The notes under the pieces are model-generated. The model saw only the letters and a list, made by a program, of their open reading frames with translations. It was not told the origin of the DNA and did not search any database. From Rickettsiales bacterium (lineage in GTDB: Bacteria > Pseudomonadota > Alphaproteobacteria > Rickettsiales > UBA3002): a DNA stretch of 5,226 nt. A program made the position numbers and the translations under genes. Of the stretch, positions 1 through 5,226 are shown piece by piece. Location of the stretch: contig JAIXZB010000065.1 of NCBI GenBank assembly GCA_027489915.1, positions 1 to 5,226 on the forward strand, given 5' to 3'. How positions within the stretch are numbered: the stretch's first letter is position 1; each line of letters opens with the position of its first letter.

Positions 1-30
1 AATACGCTGAGTAATGGAGATTTTGATTTC

Positions 31-984
31 ATGAGTTTTATCATACCCACTCCTGATGACAAATCGATGACAACGTTGTTTGAGCCGAGTGATACATTAA
101 CGCATGCAATGCAACGGCAGCATTTTGGGACGTTTATTGCCAAGGCATTCGCAACGGTGAACCCCGGCATTGAGTATTCGCACAACTGGCATGTGGATGT
201 GATTGCAGAGTATTTGGAAGCATGCAGGCGCGGTGATGTGCGCAGGCTTATCATTAACATGCCGCCGCGTTATTTGAAGTCGTTGATTGTGAATGTGGCG
301 TGGAGTGCGTATTTGCTTGGGCATAACCCGAGGACGCGGATTATTTCGGCAAGCTATGCGCAGGCGCTGAGTGTGAAGCATGCGCTTGATACGCGGTTGG
401 TGTTGCAATCGGAGTGGTATCAGCAATTATTCCCTTCGTTTTCCATAGCGCGGGATCAGAATGAAAAAGAGAAGATTGTGACTGGCTTGCGCGGGCACCG
501 TATGGCGGTTTCGGTGGGCAGTGCGGTGACGGGTGAGGGTGGAGATTTTTTGATTGTAGATGACCCGATGAACCCGCAGCAGGCAATGCATCAGCCGACA
601 CGGGAGATGGTGAAGCAGTGGTTTGATCACACGCTATCGACGAGGCTTAATGATAAGAAAAAAGGTGTGATTGTGGTGGTGATGCAGCGACTGCATGCAG
701 AGGATTTGAGTGCCTATTTGACGGGGCGTGGTGGGTTTGAATTGCTTTCACTGCCAGCGATTGCTTTAGCGGATGAGATGATTTTGGGAAGTGTGATGTG
801 CAAAAAAGGTGAGCCATTGCATGCGGCGCGAGAGAATGTGCAGATGCTGGAGGATATGCGACGGGACATGGGCAGTTATGGGTTTCAGGCACAATACCAG
901 CAGACGCCGATTTCTGAGGCGCATGGGATGATACGCCTCGTATGGTTTTCACGCTTTACACTGGGTGCGCGTGATGCTGAGTGA
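31..984 (+). CDS. Terminase large subunit, N-terminal ATPase part (frameshifted gene)
   Basis: Packaging motor ATPase that would bind the portal and drive DNA into the prohead. What is seen: a Walker A-like motif MPPRYLKS at residues 77-84, in the arginine-containing 'PPR.LKS' form of this phage terminase group rather than classical GxxxxGKT; Walker B FLIVDDP at 173-179; and a conserved VVVMQRLH segment at 215-222 in the position of the motif that couples ATP hydrolysis to movement. The segment GFQAQYQQTP (284-293) is typical of the linker before the nuclease domain. The reading frame stops at TGA 982-984, just before the nuclease, which continues in the +1 frame. The ATG at 31 is preceded by GGAGA at 16-20; an in-frame ATG at 67 is an alternative. 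Family knowledge: intact members carry both domains on one chain of roughly 450-500 residues. It resembles the COG5362/TIGR01630-type terminases, not the GTA g2 type, as far as I can judge from memory. Confidence 0.9.
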   Translation: MSFIIPTPDDKSMTTLFEPSDTLTHAMQRQHFGTFIAKAFATVNPGIEYSHNWHVDVIAEYLEACRRGDVRRLIINMPPRYLKSLIVNVAWSAYLLGHNPRTRIISASYAQALSVKHALDTRLVLQSEWYQQLFPSFSIARDQNEKEKIVTGLRGHRMAVSVGSAVTGEGGDFLIVDDPMNPQQAMHQPTREMVKQWFDHTLSTRLNDKKKGVIVVVMQRLHAEDLSAYLTGRGGFELLSLPAIALADEMILGSVMCKKGEPLHAARENVQMLEDMRRDMGSYGFQAQYQQTPISEAHGMIRLVWFSRFTLGARDAE

Positions 985-1474
985 GGGAGATATTACGCAA
1001 AGCTGGGATACGGCGATTAAGGCAGCTCAGCACAATGATGCTTCGGTGTGTTTGACGTTTCATTTTACCTGTGGAGTGCATCAACTGATTGATGCACAGG
1101 TGATGCGGCTTGAATATCCTGAACTTAAGCGGGCATTGATTGGGCTTGCTGCGCGATTTAGTCCACGGGCGATTTTGATTGAGGATAAGGCAAGCGGGCA
1201 AAGTATTGCGCAGGATATGCGCAGGGAAGGGCAGTTGCCAATTATTACGTTACAGCCCAAGGGTGATAAGCTGGTGCGTGTAGCGCGCATTACGCCAATG
1301 ATTGAAGCGGGGCTGGTGGCATTACCGCTTTATGCGCCGTGGCTTGCCGCGTTTGAAGCCGAGATAACGGCGTTTCCTGGTGGTGCGCATGATGATCAGG
1401 TGGATGCGCTGAGCCAGTATTTGGGTTGGGTGAGGGATAGCGGGATGCAGATACCCACATTACGGCGATTGTAA
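965..1474 (+). CDS. Terminase large subunit, C-terminal nuclease part (+1 frame continuation)
   Basis: RNase H-fold endonuclease half of the large terminase, which cuts concatemeric DNA at the start and end of packaging. Numbering from GTG 965, the acidic metal-binding positions are visible: QSWDTA with Asp15, LIEDKASG with Glu73 and Asp74, and HDDQVDALS with Asp143, Asp144 and Asp147. The order and spacing match the family's C-terminal domain, and the remainder (YPELKRAL, MIEAGLVALP, ITAFPGG) also fits. The open frame begins at GTG 965, with ATG at 974, but neither has a convincing ribosome binding site, so separate translation is doubtful. Homology appears to run straight on from the upstream ATPase frame, with the switch somewhere in about 958-985. 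Most likely this is one gene with a one-base gain (for example in GGG 963-965), a recoding site or a sequence error. Confidence 0.88.
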   Translation: MRVMLSEGDITQSWDTAIKAAQHNDASVCLTFHFTCGVHQLIDAQVMRLEYPELKRALIGLAARFSPRAILIEDKASGQSIAQDMRREGQLPIITLQPKGDKLVRVARITPMIEAGLVALPLYAPWLAAFEAEITAFPGGAHDDQVDALSQYLGWVRDSGMQIPTLRRL

Positions 1475-1523
1475 CATAAGATTCACGCAAAAATGGATGT
1501 GTGTTGGCATAATGAGATTGATT

Positions 1524-2009
1524 ATGAACACAGATGTTGCACACAAACATAACGAGCAACTGCATCAGCAAGAGCTGGAAAAACGTGTGCCTAAAACGGG
1601 CGTGTTTAATGAAGTCATGATTCCTGCGGTTTCAGCTACGGCATTTGGTATGCTTGGGTTTTGGGTGGGGAAGGTGCTTGGTAGATTTGGTGATGATACA
1701 CGTGATATGAAGCAGGTTGGGCGCTTTGAAACGGGATTTAAGTTTATTGGGGCTGCGAGTTTTGGTTTGATGGCGGCAGCTGTGGCGATTCGGCAAACGC
1801 GTGAATCGAAGCAACAGGCTGTAGAGCTTGCAAAAAAAACACTAGAGCTTGAGCAGCATAATGCCGCATTGGCTTCCGTTGCGACTAAGCCTGTAGGCAC
1901 GCTGGTGGGTGAGTTTGATACTCCCGTTTCTGTAGTGACTGCAACCGAAGTTGGCGCGCGAGAGCGTATTGGAACAGTTGTTGCGCCTGTAGAATTGGCA
2001 CGCGAGTAA
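1524..2009 (+). CDS. Hypothetical small membrane protein, two predicted TM helices plus helical tail
   Basis: I do not recognise a family. From the ATG at 1524 the protein has 161 residues: a polar N-terminus (1-30), hydrophobic segment 31-53 (VMIPAVSATAFGMLGFWVGK), a short charged loop with GDDTRDMK, hydrophobic segment 71-90 (GFKFIGAASFGLMAAAVAIR), a charged helical stretch 91-118 with Gln, Glu and Lys that could be a coiled coil, and a Val/Thr-rich tail. Starts at ATG 1497 and 1512 are also open; I prefer 1524 because a weak TGAG lies about seven bases upstream and the longer versions add only a few odd residues. It sits 49 bases after the terminase stop and is followed by a terminator, so it closes the first transcription unit. 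Two helices and a location in a phage module would suit a holin-like or head-associated membrane protein, but nothing in the sequence proves this. Confidence 0.75.
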   Translation: MNTDVAHKHNEQLHQQELEKRVPKTGVFNEVMIPAVSATAFGMLGFWVGKVLGRFGDDTRDMKQVGRFETGFKFIGAASFGLMAAAVAIRQTRESKQQAVELAKKTLELEQHNAALASVATKPVGTLVGEFDTPVSVVTATEVGARERIGTVVAPVELARE

Positions 2010-2019
2010 TTTTTTTATG

Positions 2020-2044
2020 TCACCCCCTTCCGGGTGATGTTTTT
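2020..2044 (+). terminator. Intrinsic terminator after the membrane-protein gene
   Basis: TCACCC at 2020-2025 pairs perfectly with GGGTGA at 2032-2037 around the six-base loop CCTTCC. After two bases there is a run of five T (2040-2044). It starts 11 bases after the stop codon at 2007-2009. On the opposite strand the hairpin is followed by A rather than T, so it should act only on rightward transcription. It would separate the terminase unit from the portal unit. Confidence 0.75.
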
Positions 2045-2052
2045 GTGCAGTA

Positions 2053-2078
2053 GAAGTTAAATATAGCATGAAGTTAAA
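2053..2078 (+). repeat. Direct repeat GAAGTTAAA x2, 17-bp period, in the portal leader
   Basis: GAAGTTAAA occurs at 2053-2061 and again at 2070-2078, so the copies start 17 bases apart, somewhat under two helical turns. The core AAGTTAAA also appears at 4490-4497 upstream of the capsid gene. All three copies are between genes and ahead of structural genes. This could be a pair of operator half-sites; the protein that would bind is unknown. Confidence 0.5.
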
Positions 2079-2085
2079 CCTTCGA

Positions 2086-2110
2086 TGCGCGCAGGCTCCT
2101 TAGGAGCGCA
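2086..2110 (+). other. Imperfect hairpin in the portal leader
   Basis: TGCGC at 2086-2090 can pair with GCGCA at 2106-2110, and TCC at 2097-2099 with GGA at 2103-2105, leaving a six-base bulge on the 5' side. Alternatively GCTCC (2095-2099) pairs with GGAGC (2103-2107) around TTA. No T-run follows, so it is not a standard terminator. It lies about 30 bases before the portal ATG and might be a leader structure or protein-binding palindrome; it may also be chance. Confidence 0.35.
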
Positions 2111-2139
2111 GATTCATTCCTTTATAAAAGTGATTTATT

Positions 2140-3351
2140 ATGCAACGTACCCTTTCATCGGTGGCGCGCTTTTTTGCGCGTCGTTCGCACAAATCGACGT
2201 CGCTTCCCAGCTATTCAAACAGTTTTATGGTGCCTGCGGGGCAGCCTGTGTGGATGCGCCGTGATTATGGGCGTTTTGCTGAGGAAGGATATCGCCGAAA
2301 TGTGATTGCCTATCGTTCGATTGCAATGATTTCTACTGCGGCAGCAAGTGTTCCGTTTCGTTTATTTTCTTTGACAGGCACAATATCAAAGGAAATTATT
2401 CAGCATCCTTTGTTATCGCTGCTCAAGCAGCCTACGGGGTGGCAACCTGGGGTGGCGTTGTTTGAAGCACTGCATAGTAGCCGCCTGCTTTCGGGTAATG
2501 TATACCTTCATGCGGTGGGGCCTGTGGGAGAGGCGCCTAGAGAGCTGCATATGTTGCGGCCAGATAGAGTGACGATTATTGCTGGGAAGCATGCATTGCC
2601 GCAGGCGTATCGTTACCAGATTGGGCAGGATGCGTGGGATATTCCAGTGGATCCGATTACGGGGGCATCGCGGGTGCTGCATCTGAAATTATTTCATCCA
2701 ATGGATGATTGGTATGTGCTTTCGCCAGTGGAGGCTGCAGCCTACAGTATTGATCAGCATAATCAGGCGAGTGCGTGGAACCAATCGCTGTTGCAGCATG
2801 GGGCGCGGCCTTCAGGGGCGCTGATTGTGAAGGCAGGCGAAGGTCAAACAGGAACGCTTACGGATGAGCAGTATTGGCGCGTGAAGCGGCAGATGGAAGA
2901 AGAATTCAGTGGTTCTGGCAATGCTGGGCGGCCTTTGCTGCTTGAGGGGGGGCTTGAGTGGAAAGAAATGTCGATGTCGCCCAAGGATATGGATTTTATC
3001 AGCAGCAAGCATGCAAGTGCGCGTGAGATTGCGCTGGCGTTTGGGGTGCCGCCGCAGTTGCTTGGTATTCCTGGTGATAATACCTATGCGAATTTGGCGG
3101 AGGCGCGGCTGGCATTGTGGGAGCAGACGATTATGCCTGCTTTGCAGCATGTGGCAGATGCGCTGAATCATTGGTTGGTGCCGATGTTTGGATCGGGGCT
3201 TGAGCTGCGCTATGATGCGGAGGCGATTCCTGCGATTTCGGCGAAGCGCGATGCGATGTGGGATCGTGTTTCGAAAGCAGATTTTTTGAGTGAAGAAGAA
3301 AAACGTAAGTTGCTTGGACTATCGCAAGTGACCGCATCGGGTGGGGTATAA
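2140..3351 (+). CDS. Phage portal protein, HK97 family (GTA-like)
   Basis: Forms the dodecameric ring at one capsid vertex through which DNA enters and to which terminase and tail attach. It is 403 residues, normal for the family. Seen in order: an N-terminal region with NVIAYRSIAMISTAAASVPF (54-73), HPLLSLLKQP (89-98), LLSGNVYLHAVG (116-127), ELHMLRPDRV (135-144), LKLFHP..DWYVLSPVEAA (183-200), GARPSGALIV (221-230), then the strongly conserved block NAGRPLLLEGGLEW (261-274), SAREIALAFGVPPQLLGIPG (293-312) and NTYANLAEARLALW (314-327). The ending DFLSEEEKRKLLGL (381-394) is also typical. From memory the whole chain runs closely parallel to portals of alphaproteobacterial GTAs and related prophages. 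ATG 2140 has only a weak AAGTGA-type site about six bases upstream. The protease gene follows after one base, so the two are probably translationally coupled. Confidence 0.96.
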   Translation: MQRTLSSVARFFARRSHKSTSLPSYSNSFMVPAGQPVWMRRDYGRFAEEGYRRNVIAYRSIAMISTAAASVPFRLFSLTGTISKEIIQHPLLSLLKQPTGWQPGVALFEALHSSRLLSGNVYLHAVGPVGEAPRELHMLRPDRVTIIAGKHALPQAYRYQIGQDAWDIPVDPITGASRVLHLKLFHPMDDWYVLSPVEAAAYSIDQHNQASAWNQSLLQHGARPSGALIVKAGEGQTGTLTDEQYWRVKRQMEEEFSGSGNAGRPLLLEGGLEWKEMSMSPKDMDFISSKHASAREIALAFGVPPQLLGIPGDNTYANLAEARLALWEQTIMPALQHVADALNHWLVPMFGSGLELRYDAEAIPAISAKRDAMWDRVSKADFLSEEEKRKLLGLSQVTASGGV

Positions 3352-3352
3352 T

Positions 3353-3916
3353 ATGAAGACGGTTTCACGGCATTTGCGAGAGCGTAAATCGATGGATTAC
3401 ACGCTGGCGCTGAAATCTATTGACGAAAAAGGAGTGTTTGCTGGTTACGCGAGTGTGTTTCATGTGGTTGATTCGCAGCGTGATGAAGTTGTGCCTGGTG
3501 CGTTTTTAGACACGCTCAGGGTGCGTGATACGCCTGTGAAGCTATTGTGGCAGCATAGGTTGGATGAGCCGATTGGTGTTATTACAGCGTTGTTTGAGGA
3601 TGCGCGTGGGCTTTACATTGAAGGCCAGCTTCTGCTTGACGTTGCGCAGGCGCGGGAGGCTTACAGTTTGCTGAAAGCGGGAGCGGTGAGTGGGCTTAGT
3701 ATTGGATATACACCGCGTCGTTATAAGATGGACCCGGATTCGGGGGTACGTAAATTGCTGGCGATTGATTTGGTGGAAGTCAGCTTAGTAACCCTGCCAG
3801 CCAATGCACGTGCGCAGGTGACGGTGGTGAAGGATGCGCAGGAACGATTGGAGCCAATACAGGCATTACGCGCAGCAGAAGTGCTGGAGCGTGCTATTCG
3901 TATTTTGCAGAATTAA
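3353..3916 (+). CDS. HK97 family prohead protease
   Basis: Serine protease packaged inside the prohead that cleaves the capsid protein's delta domain, and itself, during maturation. From ATG 3353 it has 187 residues, the usual size. In numbering from that ATG, the family signature GYASVFHVVDSQRDEVVPGA lies at about 31-50, LLWQH with the likely catalytic His68 at 64-68, GAVSGLSIGY with likely catalytic serine (Ser113 or Ser116) at 110-119, and LVEVSLVTLPAN with a conserved acidic Glu142 at 140-151. The ATG at 3353 has GGTGGGG (3340-3346) six bases upstream and lies one base after the portal stop. A GTG at 3341 would overlap the portal end, and ATG 3392 (MDYTLALKS) gives a start closer to many homologues. 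The stop overlaps the stop of the convergent gene. The C-terminal 25 residues look helical. Confidence 0.94.
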   Translation: MKTVSRHLRERKSMDYTLALKSIDEKGVFAGYASVFHVVDSQRDEVVPGAFLDTLRVRDTPVKLLWQHRLDEPIGVITALFEDARGLYIEGQLLLDVAQAREAYSLLKAGAVSGLSIGYTPRRYKMDPDSGVRKLLAIDLVEVSLVTLPANARAQVTVVKDAQERLEPIQALRAAEVLERAIRILQN

Positions 3917-4374
3917 GCGTCGCTTTGAGGGCGTGTGCGTAGACGTGAGATGTTCATTTGTTCGATGCTTACTACGGTACTATTCGCATGCGATGGTACT
4001 GATTTTGGAGAAGACACCACGTTATCCAAAACGGTTTCGCGCAGATAGAAAGCGTTGGTGGCCATCGAGGCGTGGCGGCGTGATTCCCTCAAATGCTCTT
4101 CGCTTACGCGAATGATGTCTTCGAATATATGTACCAATTCGCGTGTGGTTTTGAGCTGAACACGCGCATCCATACAGATGTGAAGTGCGCTTGCGATGAT
4201 GGCGTTCGACCACTGCGTATCTGCGGTGGTTATGGGGGCGCTATGAATATTGAAGTAGGCGCGGCCAACAAGCTCACAGATGTGGGATTTAAATTCGGTG
4301 TTTTGTACGGATAATAATACCCGAAGGGGCCTGTCAGACGAGAATGCAAATGGAGTCATAGAACCTGCCAGCAT
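3913..4374 (-). CDS. Hypothetical protein, 153 aa, on the opposite strand between protease and capsid genes
   Basis: I do not recognise a family. The frame is open for 153 residues on the minus strand, longer than any competing frame here, and fills the gap almost exactly. Its TAA shares the sequence TTAA with the protease stop. Residues 17-46 (LRVLL..., GRAYFNIHS) have an alternating strand-helix-strand look, loosely like the start of a receiver domain but without its acidic residues. Residues 55-120 are probably mostly helical, with ELVHIFEDIIRVSEEHLRES amphipathic. The last 35 residues are Ser/Thr-rich and probably disordered. No signal peptide or membrane segment is evident. Many codons end in C (GCC, ACC, ATC, AAC), unlike the GCG/GTG/GAT-rich phage genes beside it, which suggests a different origin. 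ATG 4374 lacks a good ribosome site; the Met at residue 6, after GCAGGT, is an alternative start. A promoter candidate lies upstream at 4433-4460. Confidence 0.6.
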   Translation of the reverse strand: MLAGSMTPFAFSSDRPLRVLLSVQNTEFKSHICELVGRAYFNIHSAPITTADTQWSNAIIASALHICMDARVQLKTTRELVHIFEDIIRVSEEHLRESRRHASMATNAFYLRETVLDNVVSSPKSVPSHANSTVVSIEQMNISRLRTRPQSDA

Positions 4375-4386
4375 CTAGTGTTTTTA

Positions 4387-4413
4387 TTGCGACTTCGCCG
4401 CAACCCGTTTTTT
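4387..4413 (+). terminator. Weak terminator-like hairpin with T-run
   Basis: TTGCG at 4387-4391 pairs with CGCAA at 4399-4403 around a seven-base loop. After CCCG there are six T (4408-4413). The stem is only five pairs and the T-run is displaced by four bases, so function is uncertain. If active it would stop rightward transcripts coming from portal-protease through the antisense gene, before the capsid promoter region. On the minus strand it lies in the leader of the 153-residue gene. Confidence 0.3.
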
Positions 4414-4432
4414 GCGATGTCTTAAGTTATTC

Positions 4433-4460
4433 ATTATTTTGAATAGTTAGTACATCACAA
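4433..4460 (-). promoter_or_regulatory. Candidate promoter for the minus-strand gene
   Basis: Read on the minus strand, TTGTGA (4460-4455) and AATAAT (4438-4433) are separated by 16 bases and match the -35 and -10 consensus at four and five of six positions. Transcription would start near 4426, about 50 bases before ATG 4374. A second arrangement uses TTGTAT (4491-4486), inside the upstream CtrA-like box, with AATAAT (4467-4462) at 18 bases spacing. The region is AT-rich, so chance matches are common. Confidence 0.35.
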
Positions 4461-4481
4461 AATTATTACCATGTGCCAAAT

Positions 4482-4496
4482 GTTAATACAAGTTAA
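4482..4496 (-). promoter_or_regulatory. CtrA-like box, TTAA-N6-TTAAC form
   Basis: On the minus strand this reads TTAACTTGTATTAAC, i.e. TTAA, six bases, TTAAC. CtrA, the alphaproteobacterial cell-cycle response regulator, binds TTAA-N7-TTAAC and tolerates N6 spacing. The box overlaps a possible minus-strand -35 (TTGTAT), the usual position for CtrA activation. It also overlaps the AAGTTAAA motif shared with the portal leader. Confidence 0.4.
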
Positions 4497-4511
4497 AATT
4501 TTATCTAATTT

Positions 4512-4528
4512 GGTTAATTAGTTATTAA
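4512..4528 (-). promoter_or_regulatory. CtrA-like box, full TTAA-N7-TTAACC consensus
   Basis: On the minus strand the sequence is TTAATAACTAATTAACC: TTAA, seven bases, TTAACC, which matches the full CtrA consensus without a mismatch. It lies 47-63 bases upstream of the capsid ATG and about 140 bases upstream of the minus-strand gene, in the divergent region. It could control either gene. AT-richness lowers the significance, but spacing and the terminal CC agree. Confidence 0.5.
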
Positions 4529-4561
4529 TTTATTTGGCGCGTGGAGTGTTTTCATTCAACC

Positions 4562-4568
4562 AAAAGGA
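4562..4568 (+). promoter_or_regulatory. Strong ribosome binding site of the capsid gene
   Basis: AAAAGGA lies six bases before ATG 4575. It is a better Shine-Dalgarno match than that of any other gene in the window, which fits the high output needed for a major capsid protein, and it fixes the start codon. Confidence 0.75.
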
Positions 4569-4574
4569 TTTACT

Positions 4575-5226
4575 ATGAGTTTACAAGAAATAACGGAACG
4601 TGTGCATTCGCTCGGCAATGCATGGGAGCATTTTAAGAGCGTGAATGATGCGCGCTTGAGCGAGGTGGAGCGCAAGGGGTATGCAGACCCGCTTTATAAC
4701 GAGCATCTGGGGCGTATCAATGAATCGCTGGATCAGCATAAGCGCCGTATTGATATGATTGAAACGGCCAATGCACGCCCCGAGCGCGATGCGGTGGCGC
4801 AGCGTTTGGGTAATTATGATGTGAGTGAATACCGTTCGGCATTTCGTAATTATTTGCGCAAAGGTATGGATGCAGGGCTTGAGAAAATGCAGCTTAAGGC
4901 ACTTTCGGTGGGAACGGACACGGAGGGTGGCTTTTTGGTGCCTAATCAGATGTCTGAGTTGCTAACGCAGATTGTTTTTGAAAGCTCGCCCATGCGTAAG
5001 CTTGCGACAATTGAAACTATTTCGAGCGATACGCTGGATTTGATTGATGATACGGGCGAGATGACGGCAGAATGGGCGACTGAGACAGCGGCACGTAATG
5101 AAACGAACAACCCACTGTTTGGCCGCACCCAGATTGAAACCTTTGAAATGCACGCGCAGCCTAAAGCTACGCAGAAGTTGATTGATGATGCTTCGATTGA
5201 CATTGAATCGTGGATTGCACGCAAGG
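4575..5226 (+). CDS. Major capsid protein, HK97 family (5' part, cut by window end)
   Basis: Main shell protein of the head. 217 codons are visible and no stop is reached, so the gene continues past the window; full members have about 390-420 residues. Residues 1 to about 105 are highly charged and helical (for example LGRINESLDQHKRRIDMIE at 45-63) and correspond to the delta or scaffold domain that the protease removes. The mature shell domain starts around KALSVGTDTEGGFLVP (108-123). It continues with the family hallmarks IVFESSPMRKLATIETIS (133-150), AEWATETAARNET (165-177) in the extended loop region, and PKATQKLIDDASIDIESWI (196-214), the start of the spine-helix region. The ATG at 4575 is supported by AAAAGGA six bases upstream. 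Unlike most such clusters it does not directly follow the protease gene: about 660 bases with an antisense gene intervene. Confidence 0.95.
   Translation, partial: MSLQEITERVHSLGNAWEHFKSVNDARLSEVERKGYADPLYNEHLGRINESLDQHKRRIDMIETANARPERDAVAQRLGNYDVSEYRSAFRNYLRKGMDAGLEKMQLKALSVGTDTEGGFLVPNQMSELLTQIVFESSPMRKLATIETISSDTLDLIDDTGEMTAEWATETAARNETNNPLFGRTQIETFEMHAQPKATQKLIDDASIDIESWIARK

Noticed and set aside
1..30. Possible end of an upstream gene (TGA at 8-10, TAA at 12-14)
   Set aside because: There is too little sequence to tell whether either stop belongs to a real gene.
1505..1513. Extended -10-like TGG-CATAAT before the membrane-protein gene
   Set aside because: There is no -35 at the right distance, and transcription would begin almost at the start codon.
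2100..2128. Possible promoter TTAGGA (2100-2105) with TATAAA (2123-2128) before the portal
   Set aside because: The -10 matches well at 17 bases spacing, but the -35 is poor and the start would be only a few bases before ATG 2140, which would exclude the ribosome site.
3834..4115. + strand frame of 93 residues overlapping the protease end
   Set aside because: It overlaps a well-supported protease in another frame and is Arg/Cys/Trp-rich, as expected of a shadow frame.
4093..4314. + strand open frame of 73 residues opposite the unknown minus-strand gene
   Set aside because: It is shorter than the minus-strand frame, has no clear ribosome site and an unconvincing residue composition. The minus frame fits the gap better.
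4946..5224. Minus-strand frames of 92 and 63 residues under the capsid gene
   Set aside because: They lie opposite clear HK97 capsid homology and are antisense shadows.

Overview
The window is a tailed-phage (HK97-type) head and packaging module on the + strand: a large terminase broken by a frameshift, a small two-helix membrane protein, a portal, a prohead protease and the 5' part of the major capsid gene. One unrecognised gene lies on the opposite strand, between protease and capsid. Base composition looks close to half GC. The portal reads very much like the gene-transfer-agent (GTA) and prophage portals of Alphaproteobacteria. Two motifs matching the binding site of the alphaproteobacterial regulator CtrA lie upstream of the capsid gene. 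I therefore infer an alphaproteobacterium, probably outside the high-GC groups, but I cannot name a genus.

Layout. 31-1474: terminase large subunit, with the ATPase half in one frame and the RNase H-like nuclease half in the +1 frame; the two overlap by 20 bases. 1524-2009: protein with two predicted membrane helices and a helical tail, ending at a good intrinsic terminator (2020-2044). 2045-2139: portal leader with a 9-bp direct repeat at 17-bp period and an imperfect hairpin. 2140-3351 and 3353-3916: portal and protease, separated by one base. 3913-4374 (minus strand): unknown 153-residue protein whose stop codon overlaps the protease stop in the sequence TTAA. 4375-4574: AT-rich divergent intergenic region with the CtrA-like boxes, a candidate minus-strand promoter and a strong capsid ribosome binding site. 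4575-5226: major capsid protein, cut off by the window end.

How it works together. Capsid subunits would assemble around the portal with the protease inside. The protease would remove the capsid delta domain, and the terminase would dock on the portal to pump and cut DNA. The broken terminase means the cluster is decaying, uses recoding, or contains a sequence error. The antisense gene, the internal terminator and the possible CtrA control split the usual single operon into separate units, and raise the possibility of a domesticated, host-regulated particle locus rather than an ordinary prophage.
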